DNA of 49,598 bases, taken from assembly GCF_003336665.1 (NCBI RefSeq), contig NZ_QPIJ01000033.1:1-49598 (forward strand), in the 5' to 3' direction. Shown here one piece after another: positions 27,907-37,028 of this stretch (position 1 is its first letter; the number at the start of each line of letters is the position of its first letter). The translations under genes were made by a program, and so were the position numbers. Under the pieces are notes generated by a model that saw nothing but the letters and a program-made list of their open reading frames with translations, made no database searches and was not told the origin of the DNA. This DNA is from Vreelandella rituensis (GTDB taxonomy: Bacteria; Pseudomonadota; Gammaproteobacteria; Pseudomonadales; Halomonadaceae).

Positions 27907-28959
27907 TTAGCCAGCGCTGCTGCCGGCGCCACCTACCATGCCGCTACGCAGATCGCTTGCGCTACTGCTCGCTCCAAGGTGCTTGCCCACCGCATTTTCC
28001 GGTGATCCGGCCATTTCACGGAACATCCCCATGGAACCGAGCAGGGCGGAGGATTCGTAGGGTACGAAGACCCGCTCGCCATCCTTGGCCATGTTGGGTA
28101 AGGATTTGATATAGCTCTGGCCGAGCAGGTAACCCACGACGGTACGCTTGTTTTCTTCGCTGTCGCCGATGGCGTTGAGTACCAGTTTGATCGACTCCTG
28201 CTCACCCTGGGCGCGTAGAATGGCCGATTCCTTGTCGCCCTGAGCATTCAGGATCGACGATTCGCGCTGGCCTTGGGCCTTGGCGATGGCGGCGGATTTC
28301 TCGCCTTCGGCTTCGGTCACCGTGGCGCGACGTTTACGCTCAGCGGCCATCTGTAAACGCATGGCGGTTTCCACTTCTTCCGGCATGGCGATATCTTGAA
28401 CCTCGACACGGGAAAGCTTTACCCCCCATTTGGACGCGGGTTCTTCCATGGCGGCCTGAATTTCATTGTTGACCTCGGCACGCGACTCGAACAGCTTGTC
28501 GAGCTCCATTTTACCCACCACCGAGCGCAGCGTCGTCTTGGCCAGCACTTCCACCGCCTGGCTCATGTTCTCCACTTCATAGACAGCGCGTCTAGGGTCG
28601 ATTATCTGGTAGTAAAGGGCACCATTGATTCGCACCGTGACATTGTCCGTGGTTACCACCGGCTGACCGGGGAAATCCATCACTGTTTCCCGGCGGTCGA
28701 TTCGGATCTCGTCACTGGTGATCGCTTGATATTCGTCACCCATCTTGCGGTAACGAAGCATTTTGATGGCCCGCGGCTGGTCGATGAACGGAACGATGAT
28801 ATTGATGCCGCTTTCGAGCACGCGGCTGAACGAGCCGAGCCGTTCGATGACCATGACTTCCGACTGGCGAACGATGACCAGCCCTTTGACGACGATCAAA
28901 GTGCCGAGCAGTACGATGATCAGGCTGATGATCAATCCCGGGCTAACAGGTAAATCCAT
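27907..28959 (-). CDS. SPFH/band-7 (stomatin-like, QmcA-type) membrane protein
   Basis: 350 residues. One N-terminal membrane helix (LIISLIIVLLGTLIVVKG) precedes the SPFH domain (VMVIERLGSFSRVLESGINI ... YYQIIDPRRAVYEV). A long alanine/glutamate coiled coil with tandem repeats (AKAQGQRESSILNAQGDKES) follows, then a C-terminal domain with QSYIKSLPNMAKDGERVFVP. Such proteins form large membrane-attached rings or caps and influence membrane microdomains and proteases. ATG 28959 was chosen because AAGGAAC lies just upstream and it follows the nfeD stop by two bases; an in-frame TTG at 28965 is less likely. Operon with nfeD. Confidence 0.92.
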   Translation of the reverse strand: MDLPVSPGLIISLIIVLLGTLIVVKGLVIVRQSEVMVIERLGSFSRVLESGINIIVPFIDQPRAIKMLRYRKMGDEYQAITSDEIRIDRRETVMDFPGQPVVTTDNVTVRINGALYYQIIDPRRAVYEVENMSQAVEVLAKTTLRSVVGKMELDKLFESRAEVNNEIQAAMEEPASKWGVKLSRVEVQDIAMPEEVETAMRLQMAAERKRRATVTEAEGEKSAAIAKAQGQRESSILNAQGDKESAILRAQGEQESIKLVLNAIGDSEENKRTVVGYLLGQSYIKSLPNMAKDGERVFVPYESSALLGSMGMFREMAGSPENAVGKHLGASSSASDLRSGMVGGAGSSAG

Positions 28960-28961
28960 GT

Positions 28962-29420
28962 TCAATGTTCCTTGGGTGAATCGAGGGTGACGATGGCGGT
29001 GGTGCCATCGAATGTCTTGAAAGTGACGGCCGTGCCTTCCGGAAGTTCGGTGGCACCGTTTTCACTTATTCGGATGCGGTAAAAATCGCCATTGACCTTG
29101 ATACCGGTCGCGCCATCGAAATCGCGTTTGAGGGTGTGGTAGGTACGTCCCTTTTCGACACCGGTGCCGGTAGTGCCATAGGCCACGCCGCGTGGCGAGA
29201 ACCAGGGGCGGATGAACTTGATGGCGATTGGTACCAGAACGCCGGCGAGGATACCCAGGCCGACCAATTGCCAGGCAAGCGAAAGGCCCAACCAGGCAAG
29301 CAGGGCGGTGAGGGCGGCAGCCATGCCCAGGGCAAGAAGTACCATACCACCGGAAGAAAGCTCCGCCAGACTAAGCAGTAAGGCGATGATCAGCCAGGTA
29401 TAAGCGGGATTCCACTCCAT
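28962..29420 (-). CDS. NfeD-family membrane protein
   Basis: 152 residues. Three to four membrane helices (TWLIIALLLSLAELSSGGMV ...) are followed by a C-terminal OB-fold domain (GATGIKVNGDFYRIRISENG ... FKTFDGTTAIVTL). NfeD proteins are the constant partner of stomatin-like SPFH proteins. Here the stomatin gene begins two bases after this one ends. The pair resembles E. coli ybbJ-qmcA. It lacks the N-terminal serine-protease domain of long NfeD forms. A GGAGTTTC lies before ATG 29420. Confidence 0.9.
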   Translation of the reverse strand: MEWNPAYTWLIIALLLSLAELSSGGMVLLALGMAAALTALLAWLGLSLAWQLVGLGILAGVLVPIAIKFIRPWFSPRGVAYGTTGTGVEKGRTYHTLKRDFDGATGIKVNGDFYRIRISENGATELPEGTAVTFKTFDGTTAIVTLDSPKEH

Positions 29421-29520
29421 CGAAACTCCTGTAATGACAACCTTTGATCAGGCTAGCCTACAGGATAACAGCGGCGGATGGCGGCCGGCTGCATGAGGTT
29501 TGGTGAAGGTCATTAAAAAT

Positions 29521-29540
29521 GCCCGGACGCTTGTCCGGGC
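29521..29540 (-). terminator. Intrinsic terminator of the PRC-barrel gene
   Basis: GCCCGGAC-gctt-GTCCGGGC, an 8-bp perfect stem; on the minus strand it is followed by ATTTTTAAT. It lies 39 bases after the stop of the gene at 29579 and ahead of nfeD, so it separates the two transcripts. Confidence 0.85.
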
Positions 29541-29578
29541 GTTGGGGAAACTGTCAACGCTAGGTCACACCAGGGAAG

Positions 29579-30043
29579 TCATTCGCTTTCGAACTCTTCG
29601 GCATTTTCGAGAGCATCCTGGCTCGCATTGGTCTTGATCACATAGTCGTCACCTTCCTGGGTCAACTCCAGGGAATCCCACTCGATGGCGACCTGTTTTT
29701 CTCCCATCCCGAGAAAACCGCCCACGTTGACAATGACGGCGGTTATTTCACCGTCTTCATTAATAATGAGGTCTTCAATGGAACCAATGCCTTCATCGTC
29801 TTCGGTGGTGCTGTGTATTTCCGTGTCCATCAAGTCATCAGCAAGGAACTCATTTTGTTCCTTACGGGTAACGTACATTGCTTCTTTATCTGTTGGGGAG
29901 CCGTGCATCTGAGTATCGCCCGTAATACTGCCCGCCTGCCCTTCGGTTGGCTCACTTTGCTGCTGAGCATGGGCTGTTGCGATGGAAAGCGCAAAAGCTG
30001 AAACGAATAACGTACTGATAACAGTGGTGTTATGATGTTTCAT
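29579..30043 (-). CDS. Secreted PRC-barrel domain protein
   Basis: 154 residues. The signal peptide MKHHNTTVISTLFVSAFALS... ends at an AHA-Q site (about residue 26). A glutamine- and acid-rich linker follows, then a PRC-barrel domain (DDEGIGSIEDLIINEDGEIT, VIVNVGGFLGMGEKQVAIEW). Exported PRC-barrel proteins are common in halophiles and rhizobia, usually of unknown role, sometimes tied to stress response. The very acidic mature protein fits a salty periplasm. AAGGGGG before ATG 30043 decides this start over one at 30100. Confidence 0.85.
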   Translation of the reverse strand: MKHHNTTVISTLFVSAFALSIATAHAQQQSEPTEGQAGSITGDTQMHGSPTDKEAMYVTRKEQNEFLADDLMDTEIHSTTEDDEGIGSIEDLIINEDGEITAVIVNVGGFLGMGEKQVAIEWDSLELTQEGDDYVIKTNASQDALENAEEFESE

Positions 30044-30295
30044 TAGAACCCCCTTGCAGTTTTCATGAATGACATGAAGCGTACTGTCCTGTACTGCCAA
30101 GCTGAATGTTCAGCCAAAATCAGTGTAGAAGTAAGTGCTTACTTTACAAGAGTCATTTTTAGCCTGGGGTTTACTCCACTCATCGAAGTCATACCGGCCA
30201 TGGCATGAGCCAGCGATCAACTCGGCGAGCTGGATCAAGCAGTGCTATCCTGCCGCCTTCCGGGTAATGGGTCAGTCGAAATCAAGGAGACAACT

Positions 30296-31027
30296 GTGAC
30301 GGAGTGGGTCTATTGGCTGGATTTGGCCGGCGTGGTGGTATTTGCACTTTCCGGAGTGATTCTGGCGTGTCGCACACGTATGGACCCCTTTGGCATGTTG
30401 GTTCTAGCGGCGGTGACGGGAATTGGCGGCGGCACGCTGCGCGATTTGGTGCTGGGGGTGCGACCGGTCTTCTGGGTGACCGACCCGACCTACCTGTGGG
30501 TGATTCTGGCCACCGTCGGGCTGTCGCTGGTGGGGTTTCATTACATTCACCGTCTTTCGCGAGGTTTCCTGCCGGTGGCGGATGCCTTCGGTCTGGCGTT
30601 GTTCACGGTTATCGGCACTCACAAGGCGCTGCTGTTGGGAAGCCCGGCTGAGGTGGCGGTGCTGATGGGGCTATTGACCGGGGTGGCGGGGGGTATGGTG
30701 CGTGATATTCTCGCCCGGCGCATACCCATGGTGTTGCGCGAGGAAGTTTACGCCACGGCTTCCATCGCCGGAGGTATCACTTACGTGACGCTTGACGGTC
30801 TGGGCGCGCCGTTCACGGCCATTATTGGCGGCTCGCTCGCGGTGACGCTGGGCTTGCGCCTGGCGGCGATTCACTGGAAGCTTTCGTTGCCGGTGTTCGC
30901 CTGGGTGACGCTGCCTCCCAAGGAGCCGCCACCTGAGTCGGCGGCCGATGCGTCACGACAGTCGGCACAGGTCGCCAAGGAACGTGTCCGCATAATTCGT
31001 CGTGATCGTGACCAAGAAAGCCGCTGA
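30296..31027 (+). CDS. TRIC-type channel / UPF0126 (YicG-like) membrane protein
   Basis: 243 residues with seven predicted helices built as an inverted repeat. Each half has the glycine-rich loop: AVTGIGGGTLRDLVLG and LTGVAGGMVRDILARR. These GGGxxRD loops define the TRIC (trimeric intracellular cation channel) family, whose bacterial members conduct monovalent cations or, in related proteins, glycine. The GTG start at 30296 is supported by AAGGAG at 30283-30288. A long charged tail (about 40 residues) follows the last helix. Convergent with the AsmA-like gene, 11 bases apart. Confidence 0.88.
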   Translation: MTEWVYWLDLAGVVVFALSGVILACRTRMDPFGMLVLAAVTGIGGGTLRDLVLGVRPVFWVTDPTYLWVILATVGLSLVGFHYIHRLSRGFLPVADAFGLALFTVIGTHKALLLGSPAEVAVLMGLLTGVAGGMVRDILARRIPMVLREEVYATASIAGGITYVTLDGLGAPFTAIIGGSLAVTLGLRLAAIHWKLSLPVFAWVTLPPKEPPPESAADASRQSAQVAKERVRIIRRDRDQESR

Positions 31028-31038
31028 TAGCTGGGTGT

Positions 31039-34035
31039 TCATGGCCGCCGTTCGCGCCAGGCATCGAACCAGCGCCTGGGGCTGATTAGATGCAGTTCCG
31101 GTGAGTTTTCTTTTAACCCGACCCCTAGGGCCAGAGCGCCCAGCCGCGCATAGAGGGCGCCACTAGCGGTGTCGTCCCGTAGCATCAGGTCGGCGAGTAA
31201 CGACAGATTTTCCCCGCCGTACAGCTGGATATCGCTCAATTCGACCTGGGTTTCATCCAGGGTGAGTTGAGCCGTCCCTTCGATATCGCGCACGTTGAGC
31301 AGTCTCCCCAGCCATTGGTTGTCGCGGGCGCGTTGCAGGAACAGACGCGCCAGCAAGCCACTATCGCGCATGCTCAACCGCAAATGGCTTTCCAGCGTCA
31401 GCGGTTGCGCCCAATGCAGACGCGCTTGTTGCAAATCGAGCTGTACCCACCAACCGGCATCGCCTTGTGGCTCACCGGCGCCTTGTCGCTCAGTAGAAAG
31501 CCGCTGGACGCTATCCAGGCGCAGGCGCGAGCCATCGGCTTGAAAACGGCGTGCTTCCAAGTCGCCTTCGGAAAGGGTGAGCGCCAGTGTCAAATCTCCG
31601 CGCAGGTGTTGATCGAGCAGCGATAGTTCGGCGCCGAACGCCTGCAGTTCCAGATTTCCTTGGGCTTTTAGCCCTGTGAGCGTCATCTCACTGCTCAGGC
31701 TTGCCTGTCCGCCGAGCAAGGTGATCCCCGCTTCTTTCGGCAAGTAGGCGTTATAGCGCCTCAGATCGGGCACCTGGGTAATCGGTAGGGAAATTCGCGT
31801 AACGAAATCGCGTGGGTCCGGCGCGTTCAACAGCTGAGAAAATTGCCTGGTTTGGGTGGACAAAGCGAAATGCCGCCCTTCCAGATGAGGACGCGGGTCA
31901 TCTGTGCGGCGTAGCTCGAAACGAGGCAGGGCCAGCGACAGTTGGGCGTGATCATCCGGGTCAATCCGTGCGGTCAATTCGCCACGTCCGCGTGCCTGAT
32001 GGTCGAGAAACCCCACGCAAAGGTCGTCGGCATTGATTCGTAACCGGCTGCCGGGCAACGGGCGGTTGCCTTCGAAATCAAGTTGTAGGCGCAGTTGGCC
32101 GTTGCCATCCACCGCCAAGCCATGGGCGTCGGGCAAAAAAGTATTGAGAAACCCTAGATGCTGCACCATGCCCTCGACAACCACCTGGCCGCTGGGAATG
32201 TCCTCGTTGCGCTGAAACTGGCCTTTTCGCAGCACTATCAAGCTTTCAAGACCTTCAAGACTTTCAAGACCTTCAGAACTTTCCAGTCGCTCGGTGTCGG
32301 CCTCGCTACCAGCCTGCCAGTTCAGGCGGCTGCCGCTGATGTCCAGCTGTGTAGCGTCCAGGGTCGCCTGGTTCAATGCCAGGTCAAGCCGCATCTCGCT
32401 GGTCAGGGTGTGGTCGCGAAAGCGAGTACGCAGCTCTCGGCCGGTCAGGGTAGCTTTTCCCTGGATGCCTTCCTGGGTGACGTTCAAGCGCCCGTCACTT
32501 TGCGCACTGCCTCCCTCCAGGAGCAGCGGCGAGGGGGAAGGGAGGTAGGGTGAAAGGTAAGGCTGCAAGACGGCAATGTCGGGCAGTCGCGCCGCTTTCC
32601 ATTCTACGTAGCCTTCGGCCTGGGCCAGGGCGGTGTCAGCGTCCAGCGAGCTTTCGAGGTGCAGCGCGAGGTCGGCGTCCTTTAACAGGCGACGCCCATG
32701 GTGGTCGAACTCGGCCTCATTCAAGGTGATGTCCGCACTCAATTGCCGACTCTCTTGCAAATCAGCACTCAGCAAGCCACGGCCTCTGGCGGTAAACCCC
32801 AATGCACGTGCCTCCAGGCGCGGGGATTCCACCCTGAGCTCAGCCTGGTCGGGGCGTGCCTCAACAATGGAGACGCTGGCGTCAAGCGAACCATGGCCAC
32901 GCAGTTCGATTCCCTGGCCATCAAGAGTAGAGGCCAGATAACGGTCCAGCATATCCAGGCGCGTGATATCCCCTTTGAGTGTGGCTTGGGCATGGGTGGG
33001 CGCTTCGAGTTGATTGAGAGGCTTGTTGGGCAGCCGGGTGAGTAGCGTCAGGTGGATGCGTTCGGCGTAAGGCTCGCCATCCGACAGCGCAACGTCGTTC
33101 CATTGGGCGGAAAAACTCAAAATATCGGGGGTCTTGCGGGGTACCTCCAAGGTGACGTTGCCTTGGCCCTGGGCATAGTGGGTGGGCGGCATTTGCCCGG
33201 GAATCAACCATCGCCGGGCGCTGTCGGCTGTATCGTCGGCTTCATTCAAGCGTGACTCATCGACCTCGACACGCAAGCGTGGCGAGTCAAGCCGCAGGCG
33301 GCTACCCGATTGAAGCACGCCCTTGGACAGTGAAAGCTCGCCCTGCAGTCTGCCGTGACCGGAAAGGCTCAGCCAGGGCAACGCTTGCAAGTAGGGGTTA
33401 AACACATCCCAGGCATCCGCATAGGCTTGAAGATCGAGCGCGCCGGAAAGCGCACCCAGGGTTTCCGGGCCGGCTTGAGAGGGGATGATACGTTCAAGTG
33501 AAAGGTCGGCGTTCAAGGCGATATCCCGGCTCAGGTTGGTTGAGCCACGATCGATACGGGCTTCTTGCAGCGAGACAACAAACAGTGGGATTTCCAGGTA
33601 ATCCGGTGTTAGGCGGGTATCTTCGAGCTGAAGGCTGCCATCGCCTTCCAGACGGTACTCATTCAGGGTGAGGCGGCGAATCCCTTGGGCGTCCAGGGAG
33701 GTAATATGCAGCTCACCCCGCAGCAGTGCCAGCAATGAAAGCTCGAGTGTCGCCTGCTCGGTGGCTAGCGAAAGGGCGAGTCGACTATCTTCGCGAGCCA
33801 GGTAGAGGCCGGTGAGTTCCCAGCGGCCGGGGTGACGGCTGGTGCCGCTTTCCCAGCTGATCTCGATACCTTCCGCCTGGGAAAGCCGCTGAGCCAGCCA
33901 TTGGCTATTGAGCAACCAATGGCTGGCCGCTAGCCAGGACACGCCGAGGGCGCCAAGTATCAGCCCTATGCCGCCTAACCAAAGGACGATACGCCTGGAC
34001 AGGCGATGGCGCGCTGGCGTTGAAAGCTCTGGCAT
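31039..34035 (-). CDS. AsmA/TamB/YdbH-like envelope protein
   Basis: 998 residues. One N-terminal membrane anchor (IVLWLGGIGLILGALGVSWL) is followed by a very long, repetitive beta-rich region (LSGHGRLQGELSLSKG, ELRGHGSLDASVSIVE, GKATLTGRELRTRF and many more), ending AGLKENS-type segments and RRWFDAWRERRP. This is the layout of AsmA-like proteins (YhdP, TamB, YdbH), which bridge the periplasm and move phospholipids to the outer membrane or help its assembly. Near the middle, 18-bp DNA repeats encode ESSEGLESLEGLESL. ATG 34035 has AAAGGAAG upstream; an ATG at 34125 would add a region without a usual signal. The family is inferred from architecture. Confidence 0.8.
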   Translation of the reverse strand: MPELSTPARHRLSRRIVLWLGGIGLILGALGVSWLAASHWLLNSQWLAQRLSQAEGIEISWESGTSRHPGRWELTGLYLAREDSRLALSLATEQATLELSLLALLRGELHITSLDAQGIRRLTLNEYRLEGDGSLQLEDTRLTPDYLEIPLFVVSLQEARIDRGSTNLSRDIALNADLSLERIIPSQAGPETLGALSGALDLQAYADAWDVFNPYLQALPWLSLSGHGRLQGELSLSKGVLQSGSRLRLDSPRLRVEVDESRLNEADDTADSARRWLIPGQMPPTHYAQGQGNVTLEVPRKTPDILSFSAQWNDVALSDGEPYAERIHLTLLTRLPNKPLNQLEAPTHAQATLKGDITRLDMLDRYLASTLDGQGIELRGHGSLDASVSIVEARPDQAELRVESPRLEARALGFTARGRGLLSADLQESRQLSADITLNEAEFDHHGRRLLKDADLALHLESSLDADTALAQAEGYVEWKAARLPDIAVLQPYLSPYLPSPSPLLLEGGSAQSDGRLNVTQEGIQGKATLTGRELRTRFRDHTLTSEMRLDLALNQATLDATQLDISGSRLNWQAGSEADTERLESSEGLESLEGLESLIVLRKGQFQRNEDIPSGQVVVEGMVQHLGFLNTFLPDAHGLAVDGNGQLRLQLDFEGNRPLPGSRLRINADDLCVGFLDHQARGRGELTARIDPDDHAQLSLALPRFELRRTDDPRPHLEGRHFALSTQTRQFSQLLNAPDPRDFVTRISLPITQVPDLRRYNAYLPKEAGITLLGGQASLSSEMTLTGLKAQGNLELQAFGAELSLLDQHLRGDLTLALTLSEGDLEARRFQADGSRLRLDSVQRLSTERQGAGEPQGDAGWWVQLDLQQARLHWAQPLTLESHLRLSMRDSGLLARLFLQRARDNQWLGRLLNVRDIEGTAQLTLDETQVELSDIQLYGGENLSLLADLMLRDDTASGALYARLGALALGVGLKENSPELHLISPRRWFDAWRERRP
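32243..32284 (-). repeat. 18-bp tandem repeat inside the AsmA-like gene
   Basis: On the plus strand CTTTCAAGACCTTCAAGA (32243) is followed by CTTTCAAGACCTTCAGAA (32261) and a partial third copy CTTTCC. Each unit is itself two 9-mers. It encodes the repeated residues EGLESL, keeps the reading frame, and is a likely site of length variation between strains. Confidence 0.7.
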
Positions 34036-34231
34036 GGCGTCTTCCTTTTGTTTGAAAAACGTTCCGGAAAACGTCTGATATCTGGAACATCCGTGGATGT
34101 ACGCTGGCACAAGTAAATTGAGCATCCTTGTGCTGCGGCTCCTGTAAGCGTTGTTTTTATGGCATTATGCGCGGCATTGGATCATTTTGGATCTCGTTTT
34201 CAACGCAAGGCAGAGGCAGGCAGCAAACGCC

Positions 34232-34939
34232 ATGTTCAAGGAATTTTACTCGCAGCGCGGAGAGCAAGTCATGATTTCCGCAGAGCAGGCCAGTCGATTC
34301 GCCAAGGGTGTGGCCGGCGACTACAACCCGATCCACAACCCCGATGCGCGGCGTTTCTGCGTGCCGGGAGATTTGCTGTTCACGCTGGTGCTGGAACGTT
34401 TTGGCCTGTCGCGGCACATGCAGTTTCACTTCCTGGCGATGGTGGGGGCGGACACCCCCCTGAACTTCAGCGAAGTGGAAAACGGCGATATTCATGTGAC
34501 CGACGATAACGGCAAATGCTACCTGACGGTAACCCGCTCAGGTGAAACCACACGCGACAACGCGGCGGTCGATGCGTTTTCGCGGTGTTATGTGGCGTTT
34601 TCCGGCAAGAACTTTCCGCACTATCTCAAGCCGTTGATGGAAGAGCATGGGGTGATGTTCAACCCCAAACGCCCGTTGGTAATTTATGACAGCATGGGCT
34701 TTTCGTTGGAACGCCTGGACGGCTTTTCTCCCGATCTGACGCTGAATCACTCATCGCTTGAGGTCAATGGCAAGCGGGCGGATGCCTTGCTCGAATTTTC
34801 CATCCATTCCAATGGCATCCCTGTGGGTATCGGTTCTAAGAAGCTGGTGGTCAGTGGGCTGTGTGATTACGATGCCGTGGCCATGGAGGCTATCGTGGCG
34901 GAGTTCTATCGTCTCAAGGCCGCCTACGAGGACGCCTGA
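34232..34939 (+). CDS. DUF3581-family protein
   Basis: 235 residues. The segment ISAEQASRFAKGVAGDYNPI followed by HNPDARRFCVPGDLLFTLVL matches the DUF3581 family of gammaproteobacteria. The GDYNPIH...FCVPGDLLF arrangement is like the MaoC/hot-dog hydratase signature, so the fold may be hot-dog; no activity is known. A longer in-frame start at 34151 exists, but the family begins near MFKEFYSQRGEQV. The 3' end overlaps the universal-stress gene on the other strand by 26 bases. Confidence 0.82.
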   Translation: MFKEFYSQRGEQVMISAEQASRFAKGVAGDYNPIHNPDARRFCVPGDLLFTLVLERFGLSRHMQFHFLAMVGADTPLNFSEVENGDIHVTDDNGKCYLTVTRSGETTRDNAAVDAFSRCYVAFSGKNFPHYLKPLMEEHGVMFNPKRPLVIYDSMGFSLERLDGFSPDLTLNHSSLEVNGKRADALLEFSIHSNGIPVGIGSKKLVVSGLCDYDAVAMEAIVAEFYRLKAAYEDA

Positions 34940-35840
34940 CGACCCCCTTGTCGCAACTCACCACGGTGACCGCGCAGGGGGCGTCATCGATGACATCGTG
35001 ACTGACGCTGCCGAGCAGGGACTCGCGCCACTTGCCCAGGCCGCGGCGCCCCATGATGATGACCGGGGAGTCATTGCAGTGCCGGGCATGCGCGACGATG
35101 GCTCGAGCATAGTGCTCATTTTCCAGCAGTGTCTGGGTGACGCCCGCCGGCACCTCGCCGAGTGCCTTGCGTGAGCGAGCGAAGACGCGCATCTCTTCGG
35201 GTTCGCCGTCATCCCGAAGCGGCACCTCACGGGGAGGCCGGCAAAACAGCAGCTCGACGGGAAGCCTGCCGCTGCGTGCCATATCACCGGCCAGGCGTGC
35301 CGCCATGTCGCTGTGGCTCGAGCCATCCACCGGCACCAGAATGCGCTTGATGCGGGCCTTGTTGAGCACATCGGCATCGGTATGCAGGATGGTGACCGGC
35401 CCCCGGGCCTGGTGCACCACGGCGTTGCTGACGCTGCCACGGACCCACTTGCCCATGTCGCTGAGCTGACGCGCCCCCATGACCAGCAAGGCGCGAGACT
35501 GATCGCGAGCGTGGTCAATGATGACGCGCTCGGGGTGGCGAACGAAGCTGCTCTCCTCGAGCACTACCTCCTCCGGCGTCGGCGCCTCGTCGTGGAGGGC
35601 CTTGCGCGCCTCGGCGAAGGCGGCGGCGGCGGCCTGTTTGCGCTGGGCGCGGTCGTGGTCGAGTTCGGCTTTGCGGTTGGCCGGCAGGTCGCTGAGCTCG
35701 GGTGGGTTCAGCGGCATCACGTGTACCAGTTGCAACTGGGCGTCGAGCAACTGCGACAGCAGGCCGGCGTGATGCGCGGCGGCGGCGGCTTCGGGTGAGC
35801 CATCGACAGGGGCGATTACCAGCGAGACATGCTCACTCAT
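34914..35840 (-). CDS. Tandem universal stress protein (two UspA domains)
   Basis: 308 residues made of two UspA domains (about 5-152 and 164-300). The first contains VIAPVDGSPEAAAAAHHAGL and MGARQLSDMGKWVRGSVSNA. The second has RILVPVDGSSHSDMAARLAG and the complete nucleotide-binding motif MGRRGLGKWRESLLGSVSHD (G-x2-G-x9-G-S). Such proteins bind ATP and are induced by general stress. Convergent with the DUF3581 gene (26-base overlap) and divergent from dctP. GGAGTC lies before ATG 35840. Confidence 0.9.
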   Translation of the reverse strand: MSEHVSLVIAPVDGSPEAAAAAHHAGLLSQLLDAQLQLVHVMPLNPPELSDLPANRKAELDHDRAQRKQAAAAAFAEARKALHDEAPTPEEVVLEESSFVRHPERVIIDHARDQSRALLVMGARQLSDMGKWVRGSVSNAVVHQARGPVTILHTDADVLNKARIKRILVPVDGSSHSDMAARLAGDMARSGRLPVELLFCRPPREVPLRDDGEPEEMRVFARSRKALGEVPAGVTQTLLENEHYARAIVAHARHCNDSPVIIMGRRGLGKWRESLLGSVSHDVIDDAPCAVTVVSCDKGVVRRPRRRP

Positions 35841-35992
35841 CGGGCAAGACTCCTTGAAGGTTGAATGCCCGACAGCCTAGCGCAGACGAGGCGCAGCGTC
35901 TTGTCTTACGGCATTCGCTCGGCGGGTGCCATCCGGCGGGTGGCTGGGGTATTCTCGCGTTATCGATTAATTCTAACGACAAGAGGCTTTAC

Positions 35993-36988
35993 ATGAACCT
36001 ACGCAAGTCATTGACGCTGGCGGTGGCCGCCGCCGCTCTGGTCTCCACCAGCCTGAGCGCTCAGGCGCGCGATTTCCGCTTGGGTCTGATCACCCCGGCT
36101 CAGCATCTGTGGTCAACCGAAGCCGAGGCATTTGCCGGTACCCTGGAGGAGCGTTCCGAGGGTGAGCATAGCGTGACGGTTTACCCGGCTCAGCAGTTGG
36201 GTAACGAAGCGCAAATGGTCCAGCAGCTGCAAACCGGCGCGCTGGACATGGCGTTTCTGACCATCGCCGAGATTTCCAATCGCATTCCGGATTTCGGCGC
36301 CCTGTATGCGCCCTACCTGGTGGACGACGTCAATCACGCCGCTCGGTTGTTGCGCTCCGATGCCGCCGGGGAGTTGCTCGAGCTCATGCCTGTCGAGGTA
36401 GGGATGATCGGGGTGGGTTACGGCATGGTGGGCATGCGCCAGGTGCTCAGCCGCGATCCCATCCAAAGCGCCGAGGACATGAACGGCCAGCGTATCCGTA
36501 TCACCCCCTTCGAACCGATTCGCGACTTCTATACCGCCACGGGCGCGGCCCCGGCGCCGATGCCGCTGCTGGAAGTCTACGATGCGCTGGCCAACGGCCA
36601 GGTCGATGCCATCGACATGGACTTCGATTCCATTCTGATCCTCAAGTTTTACGAGCAAGCGGATAATCTGCTGATTTCCAACCACATGATGTTCCCGATG
36701 GTGGGCGTGGTTTCCGGGCGGGTATGGCGCGAGCTTTCCGAACAGGACCGCGAACTGATCGATACCACCATGGCCGAGCATCTGGAAAACGTCCTGAGTG
36801 GTTTCGAGTCAATGGATGCCGCTCAGGAAGAGCAGATCCGTGCGCTGGATATCAATATCGTTGAAGCCGATGCCGACTTCTTCAGTGAGGCCATCGCCGA
36901 GTGGGAAGCCATCTGGGAACCCAAGGCGCCGATGCTGGATACCCTTCGCGAAGAAGCCGAACGTCTGCGTGAACCGCAGCAGCAGTGA
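35993..36988 (+). CDS. TRAP transporter solute-binding protein (DctP family)
   Basis: 331 residues. Signal peptide MNLRKSLTLAVAAAALVSTS... with cleavage near SAQA-RDF. The mature part has the DctP/SIP fold: VYPAQQLGNEAQMVQQLQTG, the conserved arginine region GQRIRITPFEP that contacts the substrate carboxylate, and LEVYDALANGQVDAIDMDFD. It captures a carboxylate-type solute in the periplasm for the two permease genes that follow. AAGAGG at 35981-35986 supports ATG 35993. The substrate is not visible; the nearby mmsA makes a branched-chain or beta-alanine/inositol-type link possible. Confidence 0.9.
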   Translation: MNLRKSLTLAVAAAALVSTSLSAQARDFRLGLITPAQHLWSTEAEAFAGTLEERSEGEHSVTVYPAQQLGNEAQMVQQLQTGALDMAFLTIAEISNRIPDFGALYAPYLVDDVNHAARLLRSDAAGELLELMPVEVGMIGVGYGMVGMRQVLSRDPIQSAEDMNGQRIRITPFEPIRDFYTATGAAPAPMPLLEVYDALANGQVDAIDMDFDSILILKFYEQADNLLISNHMMFPMVGVVSGRVWRELSEQDRELIDTTMAEHLENVLSGFESMDAAQEEQIRALDINIVEADADFFSEAIAEWEAIWEPKAPMLDTLREEAERLREPQQQ

Positions 36989-37028
36989 AGGCGTGGATGA
37001 ACAGGCGGGCCGATAAGGGCGGAGCTTG

